Below are positions 10,708 to 20,500 of a DNA stretch of 64,000 nucleotides, piece by piece. The stretch comes from Theocolax elegans (lineage: Eukaryota > Arthropoda > Insecta > Hymenoptera > Cerocephalidae). Position 1 is the first letter of the stretch, and every line of letters begins with the position of its first letter. Made by a program: the position numbers and the translations under genes. Under the pieces are notes generated by a model that ran no database searches, had not been told where the DNA came from, and saw only the letters and a list, made by a program, of their open reading frames with translations. The DNA lies in assembly GCA_026168455.1 (NCBI GenBank), contig CM047426.1, positions 83,107,986-83,171,985 of the forward strand, given 5' to 3'.

Positions 10708-13700
10708 TTTAGTTTTACTAAACAGAATGCAAACTAAGCTGGTTAAAATCATAAGTAAAAATATTTTTTAATAAAAAAATAACCCATTAAACTTGGAACA
10801 TACATATATTATATTGTATTATTTAATTATATTTAAGTATTGTTATTATTATTTATTTTGTTTCTATCTGATGTATAAGATGTTAAATACCGGACCATAC
10901 CATACCGGACATACGTATGCATGTTTGTACCTCTATGGGATGTCTGTTGGATGGAATATTACTCACATATTCGCATTCTAGCAGCATAATGTAATATATT
11001 TTTGGTAAATAAATAAATAAATATGGTATATGTGCTTTGATTAAACACGTTATTGCGTTTTTGCGTATAGGTATACGTAAGTTAGATTGTTGATTTAATT
11101 TGCATTTTGGTGCAACGAGAATTTTCATTTTGAGTACTGTATGTATATAAGCACCTAGTATATTTAACAGTAATTTCGAAAATGCTTTGCTTACAAAATG
11201 AATATTATCGAAGCGAAAAAAAAATTTAATAACAAAATAAAGAGAAAAAATTTGTGGTGCACTTTGATCTTGTTGATACAAATGTGTAACGTGTAAAATA
11301 ATTAATACACGTTTAAATTGTAGAAAAAATTACATTGATTTAAGGGCAATGTTGTAGTTGATGAAAATTCAAAATTTGATTGACATAATGATCAAAGTAA
11401 ATAAAAATATATCTAGTCTCCTATATTATGACAATACTTTGTAAATTAATTCTGGCTTTCTCAAAATATGTGTAACTATTGTAAGAGGCCGAAGTAAGAA
11501 GCTTGTCGTTCGAGATTTCGCAAACAACGTATATCTTTCAAGATATCTTTAAAGTTGTCTCCGTCTCTTCCTCATTCGAGGCCACGAGGACAGCTCTCGC
11601 TTCATATTCCGCGTAAGATTGCCCCGTAATTTCGAGCTCAATTGGCCCCCTCGCAAGCTCACGGATCCTCGTAACTGCATTTACGCTTTGTGCTTTACGC
11701 TCGTCCGAGGAAATTGCATCGTCGGTAGTCGCGAGCCACGAAGAGTGAGAGAATGAGGGAAGGAGAAAGAGAAGCGTATACGGCGAAGAAGCAAGTAGAG
11801 CCCATAGAATGGTACGCGCAAAGACTTCGCTAGAAAGACCGGGTTCTTCTATACTCAAGCTCTCGGCTGCGCTGATTCCTGGAGATTTCGAATGAGACGT
11901 GTAAGTGGCTTTTCGTTCCTCCTTTTCTCTCTCTTGCCCTTATACTTTGGTCTACGATTTGTTTGCGTGTTTGTTTCCCCCTGTTCGCTCTTCGAGATGA
12001 TAGCTTGAGCAAACGTTGCTTGTTATTTCGATTCCCCGTCATATACATACATTTCTGGATATTCCAATGTAATGTTATTATATGCGCGTTCAAATTTGAA
12101 CGAAATGCTTCCAAGTGGTACTTATAGAACTCCGAGCTAATTGTAATTCGATATATTGATATCAAAGTTCATTATTACCCTATAAATAAATTTTATGACT
12201 GATTTATGTGACAAACAACTAGTGGATTAAGTATAATAACCAAATTGATTATATTTCGTTATATTTCTTATATTATTTATAAACATTTTTAATCCTTTTA
12301 CTAAATCTTTTACAAGAAGATTTACAAAATTAAACTTTGTGTACGTCTTATGTTACATCATAAAATATGGTATAGACCATAGTAGAAAAAGCTCGTAAGT
12401 ACGCTTATGTTCTTCGACAGCGACGAGAAAATGCAATTACTTTTATATTACAAAAAATTAGCACTAAACAAAAGCGAAATTTTTATGTCAATATATCGCT
12501 ATATATGTTTTAGTCATCTTTTTAATACAAAATTATATTATGTCGTATAAAACTTTTTGAACTAAAAATATTATAATAATGTATCGGAAATCGTAGAACT
12601 ATTTTACGAAATTGAAATTAATATTATACATATAGATATAATGCAAAAGCAATTTGAATTGCGCAACATTTTTAATCATCAATAAAACAGCAGAAATACA
12701 CTAAAAATGTAAGTTTTTAATAAATATTTTACAAAACGAGTAGCTAAAATTTAATACTTAAAACTAAAGTTAAAACTTAGAAAAGATAAATACAGTATTT
12801 TAAAATAAACTACATTTAAAAATATTACGAATTGAAAGTTATTACGTGCATACAAACATGAATTTCCCTTCACATCTTCTTTTTATTTCAGTGGGTATTA
12901 AAGCAAACAAGCAAATTTTAACACTTATTTTAACACTGAAATTGTTCTAGTAAAATTAAAATTTTTTATTAGCGAACATAATTCAGGTATTTTATTACAT
13001 TTAATTTGTAATAAAAATATAAATAAAATAAAAAATAGTTGTTGAAATATGCACTAAAAGTAAGAAAATTTTTCTGAAAGACCAACCAACATTTATATTC
13101 AAACGAGATTTGTTTTGTTTTATTTTTCTATTTATACGTCAAGTATCGTGTATGAACCTGGGAGAAATCCGAGAAGAAAACATCACCCTAGGTAAATCGC
13201 CTGTCGTTGGGTCTTTGGTCAAAAGTATGTCGTTGTCGAGCCGCGTAATCTTAGGTCCGTCGAGATTTTTCCTACGGCGAGTACCGCAAACTTTTTCCTT
13301 TATGCGTAATGTCGTTTTAGGCCCGTGTCTCAAGACTCAACTGAGTGTGTGTGCATAAATAATCTGACTGGTCCTCGACATCCAACTACTTTACTGTTTC
13401 CTTTAGAATTTGTACTCTTGATTTTGTCCCTCAGACGATATACAAGTAAAAATATTTACACTGGTTTTTTTTTCTAAAAAATATAATCGTCATGAAAATA
13501 GACATATTACATTTCAAATTTAACAAAATCAATGACATCTAACACTTAAAAAAATATAAATTTAAATCATGGTTAATTACAATATTTTACATTATTACAT
13601 TAATTAAAATAAAATTGCCAACTTCAAATATCTAATGAATACAGATATAAAGAAAATATTATTTCATAAAACCTATAACTACTTAATTCACCAATTTTAA

Positions 13701-14384
13701 AAAATATGATTATAACGTTATTAAAAATAAAGGTTAAAAAAATAGAACATCTTCAAAAATACTTATTATACGTATTCATTTTAAAAAGTACTAATATTAT
13801 TAAACACAGAAAAACACTTAAAAATAAGTGTATAAATTAGCAAGTATGAAAATTTTCTAACCAAGTACTTGTAATGAAATTATTTTACAAGGAGCGCTTT
13901 CACTTTTCCGATCACGGATTTTATTGCAAATTTGTATCAGGGTTAAGTATTATTTTGTCATGTATTTAATTCAAGAATTAAATATTGATTTCAAATATGT
14001 ATACGAACGTTGAATTAAGTTTTATAAAATAATTATAACAATCCGTTGATATTAATATTACAATATTTACTTTTTAATTACATTGATCAGTATTACAAAA
14101 TTTGTTGCACGTACGTATCTGGTAAATTATATTTGAAAATAATATTTAATAAGTATATTATTATTTTGATTATTAATATAAATTGTGCAGTATAATAAAC
14201 AACGAGTATAATTCTATACAATTCATTATGGTAGAAATGCTGTAATATATTTTGTTTATTTTTAAAACATAATAATGAATAAATAACAAATTTAAACATA
14301 TAGACAAACCTGAAAGGAATGGTACAAGAAAGAAATCAATGCATCTACATTTATATTTTCAATTCTATTTAATTAGAATACTCG
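10708..14384. other. AT-rich spacer with GC-richer islands
   Basis: Mostly AT-rich DNA with no named feature. Two GC-richer islands stand out. One is at about 11500-12010, listed separately as exon-like on the minus strand. The other is at about 13136-13370, which is open on both strands (82 codons plus, 64 codons minus) and could be an exon or a conserved non-coding element. The rest shows nothing. Confidence 0.5.
11538..11829 (-). CDS. Exon-like open frame, unidentified
   Basis: On the minus strand a pyrimidine-rich TCTTTCTAG just upstream of 11829 could be a splice acceptor. The frame is then open for about 96 codons to TGA at 11538. The first part is hydrophobic (around SPYTLLFLLPS) and the end is acidic (SNEEETETTLKIS). 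GC content is much higher than in the flanks. There is no good ATG at the start of the open frame. I recognise no domain. It may be a real terminal exon, or a GC-rich regulatory island that is open by chance. Confidence 0.25.
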
Positions 14385-14606
14385 TGCAAGGCCTGCGATG
14401 GCTTGATCGGTTAGAATATCGGGCTCGTAAACTGGTGGTCCCAGGTTCGATTCCCGGCCCCAGCCGATTGTTACAAACATCACTGGGGAATGTATTTTCA
14501 ACAAGTGCTTTCTTAACAAAGACATCGTATAACCTCCGTCGCTGATTAGCACCAGTTGGGAGCATAAAAAGAGCGACGTTAAAATAATAATAAAGAAAAA
14601 TACTCG
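14377..14606 (+). mobile_element. Full-length tRNA(Thr)-derived SINE with TSD
   Basis: The body is 14385-14598, flanked by the direct repeat AATACTCG (14377-14384 and 14599-14606). The 5' part resembles a tRNA: an A-box-like GGCTTGATCGGTTAGAA, an anticodon-loop-like CTCGTAAAC (CGT, threonine) and a B box GGTTCGATTCC (from about 14443). The acceptor and D stems do not pair well, so it is not a working tRNA. The tRNA-unrelated part contains CTGATTAGCACC and ends in an AATAATAATAAAG A-rich tail. SINEs of this kind are transcribed by RNA polymerase III and inserted by LINE enzymes. A second, truncated copy is at 34982-35079, which confirms a dispersed family. Confidence 0.85.
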
Positions 14607-16715
14607 CATGTATAATAAAATAGATATCGTAATATCAAAAACTTTATAACACGTTTTTTCCGAAACTTATTTTAAGATAAATGAGGAAACTTCGTCTCAA
14701 GTCTTATTAACAATATAATTATAATCAAGTCAAATGATTTTGGTCAATTAATCTCATACAAAGAATGAAGTAAACTTATCTTAGATTGCGCTTTCACTGC
14801 CAAGACCCTATCGTATCCATTTCAATTGCAATCACCTTCAAATAGTTTAGTCAATCAATCCCACTGACTCCAAATTGGTGTAACTTGGACGACTTTTCTT
14901 CCTTGTAGTCAAATGGTCGTCCCGATACGCAAATTTTCACACGCCGGTTAACTCCTTACATTGCGAACGGGTCTCGGCCAAAGGAGAGAGATTTAGCGCT
15001 ATCAGATCTTACAAACCCTTTCATTCGCATTTCCGCAAATATAAATTACTTTCAATTGTAACTACTGAGCCTTATCCTTTTTTATACAATTAAAACCGTT
15101 ACAATAGATTATATACTCGAAATAAATATGTTAAAGGAATGTTATAAAATTGTTGTTATTAACAATTTATCAAAAGTTTAATATGTTTGTATTATTGATA
15201 CGCATCGATACTATTATATATATATATATATATACAGTTTAAAGAAAGTTAAGAAGCCAAGTTTAATTGGCATATGCAAGTGAAATTTGTAGAGGCACTT
15301 AGACGGGAAGAGGATCAGAAGGAGAGTAACTGGGAGGTTAGGATTGCGGGTGACATTAATTCCGAGGAAGCAACTGCCTACAAAGCAGCTGGTACACTCG
15401 CCTCATCTTGGATGTCCTTAGTTAGATTACGTTTGCATTACGAACTCGAGCGGAACGCGAGGAAGCATCGGCGCCCGCGGCCTGTTCGCACGTCGCCATG
15501 GTCTCCTTTGCCCGCGGACAAGAGCTACGTTGTGCACCTACTTCAGACTAAATGTATGTATCTGAGCAATTCCTTGCATCGTGCATTGCGACATTCCCTA
15601 CTGTATTCCTTAGGTAATCGCAGTTATTAACGTCTTACCGACGAGGATTTCAATGAATTTCATACATTCAAATTTAAACGAGTTTACCGATTTCGAATTT
15701 TAAATTGACAAATCTTGAATTATCATTTGCAAGCAATATTTTATTTTACTGCATAGCAACTTATTTATATGAAAAACAGTGGAATTCACTACAATTGAAA
15801 AACTGAATCATAAATTTCTTCGCATACAAAAATCACATACAAGCAGTATTTACTTCTATATTGAAGTTCGCATTTTTCATTATTAAGAAAAAAAATGCTT
15901 TATGTTATAATTTTTTTTTACATAAAATTTTTGTGCTTAATACATATACATACCTAAAAAATGCTCCTTGGTCTAGAGTATCAACAATGTACATCTGAAG
16001 TTGATTAATATTTCCATAATATTCAAGAAATAAATTATTTGACAAAGCTCTCTACATAGGCGCGCTTTTTTATTTATAAATATTTAGATTTATAAGAATA
16101 TATTATTTGTTTAATGCATTAATATTTTAATAATATTATAATATTAGTGTAAATGTGACTATTGCACGGACTATTTCTTATTGATAACTAATTTTTTTTA
16201 ATTTGTAATTTCGGCGAATGATTTAGTTATTTGCAAAGATTTTTTAAAGACTTATATCAATGAAATAATATTGTAATAGACTTACAATTAGATGAAAAAT
16301 TAATTTATTGATCTCTTGTAACGAACATACATTTTGTCAAGAAACAAAATTTGCCGATGTTTAGTACGTTTTTCTACCGCCCCTTTTCAAGGCTAAAAAA
16401 ATACAACTGTTGAAAAAAATTTACAAAATATATATATTCATAAAATTAAGAACTATAACACACACTCATTCGTCTTACCAAAATTTTTTCACAAATACAA
16501 AAGAGCTTCATCTTGTAATAGACTTGACTAGTTTAATTTTTTATATATATATTTTTCTTTACCTTTTTTTAATATGATAATTTCGAATATATCAAACTCG
16601 CTTACCCTTTTACTTTGGTTAAAAGTTAATTCTTGAGGGATTTGGAATGTTTATTCAATACATGTATCCAACCTTCTTACAAATTGGGAACGCACTTTTG
16701 AATGTACCATTCATA
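14607..16715. other. AT-rich spacer
   Basis: AT-rich, with a perfect TA microsatellite at 15214-15234 and one GC-rich open frame at 15274-15630 (listed separately). The stretch from 14760 to 15010 is somewhat GC-richer but has no frame. Nothing else is seen before the retrotransposon. Confidence 0.5.
15274..15630 (+). CDS. Small GC-rich ORF, unidentified
   Basis: A true ATG opens a 118-codon frame that ends at TAA. The composition is mixed and charged (an RREEDQKESNWEVR stretch early, then an arginine/proline-rich RKHRRPRPVRTSPWSP) and clearly GC-richer than its AT-rich flanks. The opposite strand has no long frame here. There is no signal peptide or membrane segment and no recognised domain. 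It could be a small gene, a single exon, or a conserved non-coding island that happens to be open. Confidence 0.25.
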   Translation: MQVKFVEALRREEDQKESNWEVRIAGDINSEEATAYKAAGTLASSWMSLVRLRLHYELERNARKHRRPRPVRTSPWSPLPADKSYVVHLLQTKCMYLSNSLHRALRHSLLYSLGNRSY

Positions 16716-16720
16716 CATCT

Positions 16721-17011
16721 TGTTGGCGCAAATGTTCTTAAACGCGAGCGAGTAAGCGCTATCTGGTGGTTGCGGAGGAAACGAAGTACCTCGAGAGCTC
16801 GCGGCGACTAACTCGCCTATTGTTCATCGTCGAGCTCACATCTCTCTCAAGACCGCTTGATAATGCATCGTCGCATTTGCATTATATTTAAATTTGTGAT
16901 TTGTTTAATTACTTATTAATGTGTGAACAAATATATTAATTTTACTTGAACTGAAATTGTTATTCATCACCTTACAAGAAAAAAGAGAAAAATTAAAATA
17001 AAGAACAAACA
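16721..17011 (+). repeat. 5' LTR of the BEL/Pao element
   Basis: 291 bp, TGTTGGCG...AACAAACA, same as 22785-23075 when compared by eye. It should hold the element promoter. TTATATTTAAAT near 16880 is a possible TATA-like site, and AATAAA lies at 16997-17002 near the 3' end. Confidence 0.95.
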
Positions 17012-17029
17012 TGGTCCTTCGTAACGGAT
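17012..17029 (+). other. Primer-binding site
   Basis: TGGTCCTTCGTAACGGAT follows the left LTR with no gap. The leading TGG pairs with the CCA end of a tRNA, as expected for a minus-strand primer. I cannot tell from memory which tRNA matches. Confidence 0.75.
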
Positions 17030-17509
17030 TGAAAACCACGCAGAGTAATTTACGCCTACTCTACTAGCTGTGAAGTATCAGACAATATATTCACTTCGAC
17101 GCATTTTTTGGCTAAAACAGAGCTGTCAATTGGACAAACAAAAGAAATCTACTATTGGAATAAAGCTGTAAGAAGTATCGGAAATAACAAGGTTTGGAGG
17201 TTATACAAGTGAGCCTGGGCCTAAATCCACTTCGAGCAGAGAAAAAAAAATAACAACATCGCATTTCGTTTTCGGTGAACTACACAACCAACGGAAGAAA
17301 TATTCTCGGAAGGAGCATTATTATAATAATATCGTTTATTGTAAGTTCTCGAGGTATTTCGTTTCTTTTTGCATTTTGCTTTATTTTTACATTATTTATT
17401 TCGCGCCACCAGATATCGCAAATAAATATTTCGTTTTTTTTTTATGTCGAATTTTCTTTCGTATTTCGTATTGTTATACATGCAAATTTCGTGCAAATAA
17501 ATAACAAAC
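17030..17509 (+). other. Untranslated leader of the BEL/Pao element
   Basis: About 480 bp between the primer site and the Gag-Pol ATG. It would include the packaging region. The 88-codon frame at 17275-17541 begins at a non-ATG codon and is not a gene. Confidence 0.7.
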
Positions 17510-20500
17510 ATGTCGAACGAGTTGAGAACTTGTATTGCTAAACGAACGTCCGTCAAATCATCGGTCACGCGTCTTAGAAATTTTATCGAAAATGCGGCTA
17601 ATCGTGATGCATCGAATTCCGAGTTAGTCGAAAGACGAGCGAAATTGAATGAATTGTGGGATCAATTCGAAATCGCACAAGCTAATGTTGAAAGTCTTGA
17701 ATTAGCGCAAATAGATACAAATGATAATAACGCATTATCTGAATTAGAAAGAGCTCAACAAGAGCAGCGCAATAACTTTGAAACAACGTATTTTCAAACA
17801 GTAGCAGCGTATCGGGCGAGAATTCAGCCGGCCGGCAGCCATGTCACGAGCGGGGGGTTCGCGCCAAGAAGCGAGCAGCCAGCGATGCGCTTACCAAAGA
17901 TCGAATTGCCTACATTTTCCGGCTCATACGATGAGTGGTTTTCGTTTCGCGATACATTTGTTTCAGTTATACATTCGAATAATAGCATTCCCAATATACA
18001 AAAATTTCACTATTTGCGTTCATCGTTAAAGGATAAAGCAGCTGACGTTATTGAGTCATTTGAAATAACCGAAGCAAACTATCAGCAAGCATGGGAATTA
18101 TTAGAAACTCGATTTAATAATTCGCGGTGGATTGTACAAGGCCATATTCGTGCCATTTTTGATTTAAAATCGATAAGTAAGGAAAATCACGTTGCGCTTC
18201 GCGAACTCATCGACGGAGTATCTAAACATTTAAGAGCGTTAAAGGCGTTAAATAGATTGACAGACTCGTGGGACGATTTAATAATACACATATTAATATC
18301 GAAACTCGACGTATGCACAGCGAAAGAGTGGGAAACGAGTCTTACCGATGCGAATATGCCCACTTTAAAAAGGCTTCTAGACTTCTTACAACAACGTTGC
18401 CAAGCGCTCGAAACGCTGGCGCATATGAGTAGCGCGTTAAATACTAGTAGTAAACAAGTCTCGCATAAACATAAGAATTTCTCGTCGCACGCCGCAGTAA
18501 ACACTAGCGCGTGTCCTTTATGTTCGGAGTCACATTATTTGTACCAATGTGAGAAATTTAAAAATACGCCGATTAAAGATCGATTTAAAATTGTAAAAGG
18601 AGCAAATTTATGTTTAAATTGTTTGCGCACAAATCAACATATCGCTATTGACTGCACAGGCAGTACTTGTCGTAAGTGCAATAAGAAGCACAACACATTG
18701 ATACATTTTCAAGCCATTTCAAATTCGTCGGAACGCGATAATGTAACTGTCGAGGAATCTTCGAAAAATAATACCGTAACGAATAGTGTTGTAGCGCATG
18801 CCTCGTCCACGTCGGTAAATGATCAATGCTGCGTAAGTACAAAATCGAATCGCATATTATTATCGACTGCGGTAATATATATTTTTGACAAAAATGGAAA
18901 TGCGCATTTAGCCAGAGCGCTTTTAGACAGCGGCTCACAAATGAATTTTATTAGTTCGAATTTACAAAAGCGTCTTAAGTTACCGTTTGAACAAAGCGAG
19001 ATGACAATATCAGGAATTGGTAATGGTATCGTACGATCGAATAAAATAATTAATTTACGTATAAAGTCGCGCATTAATAATTACACTGAGGTTATAGAAT
19101 GCATTGTATTACCGGATGTAACAAATGACCTTCCCCAAGAATTTGTTTCGTTAAAGGAAATTCGAATTCCTCAAAATATTATTTTAGCCGATGAAAGGTT
19201 TAATGAACCCTCGAATGTAGATTTGATTATTGGCGCGGAGTTGTTTTGGTCTCTTATTTGTATCGGGCAAATTAAATTAGCAAAAAATCAGCCCACTTTT
19301 CAAAAAACTCTCTTCGGTTGGATAGTGTCTGGATCTATAGCTAATGATTCGATAAAACAAAAATCGACACATTATAAATGTAATTTAGCTTTAGACGACA
19401 ATCTCAATAGTAGTTTAAAAAAGTTTTGGGAAATTGAGCACGGCTTATTAAACTATAACATGAATTTAGAAGAACGCGCGTGTGAATCGCATTTTTTAGA
19501 AAATACCCAACGAGACGATACAGGTCGTTTTATTGTACAATTGCCAATAAAAAACAATATTTTAAACAAATTAGGTGAATCTAGACAAATAGCTGAAAAA
19601 CGTTTCATATCGTTAGAAAATCGTCTTCAAAAAACGCCTGAAATTCGCCAGCAATATTCTCAATTTCTTCGGGAATATGAGAGCTTAGGCCACATGAAAG
19701 CAGTTGAAACCTGTAGTAATGATCGAGCATACTACATGCCTCATCACTGCGTTATAAAAGATAGTAGTTCGACGACAAAGTTACGCGTTGTTTTTGACGC
19801 GTCCTGCAAATCATCTACAGGCGTATCCTTGAATGATACCTTAATGGTAGGACCAACGTTACAGGGTGACGTATTTTCTCGTTTATTGCAGTTTCGAACT
19901 TTTATATATGCATTTTCTGCCGATATTCCCAAAATGTATCGTCAGGTTCGTATGAACTCTATACATACCCCTTTGCAGCGAATATTATGGCGCGAAGATT
20001 CAAGCTTGCCATTGAAAACGTACGAGCTTTGTACCGTGACTTACGGAACCGCATCTGCTTCGTTCTTAGCAATACGATGCATCCGTAAATTAGCTGAAGA
20101 AAACTTCGATCAATTTCCATTAGGAGCTAAGGTAGTTTTAAACCATTTTTATGTTGATGACGTTTTGAGTGGTGCATCGACTATTCAGGAAGTGTTAGAC
20201 ATGAAAAAAGAGACAGTCAAAGTATTAGAACTTGGTGGATTCGATTTGAAAAAATGGACCTCTAATTCAAACGAAATTTGCGACACAGATTCGCAAGGTA
20301 CAAAGAAAATTTGTAGTGACGAAAATCCTATTACTAGGGCTTTAGGTATCATTTGGGACGCTTCCGAAGACATTTTTAAGTTTGTTGTGCCACAGCCTAA
20401 TCAATCTACGTCTACTATTTTAACAAAGAGATTAGTACTTTCTAGAGTATCTCTTTTATTCGATCCATTGGGACTAGTAGGACCTTCTATTCTTATTGCT

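Noticed and set aside
14385..14460. A functional tRNA-Thr gene
   Set aside because: The anticodon-like and B-box regions fit, but the acceptor and D stems do not pair, and the sequence continues into a SINE body with a target duplication.
14339..14609. Several 66-78-codon frames on both strands near 14.4 kb
   Set aside because: They lie over the SINE and its tRNA-like head, and are transposon non-coding sequence.
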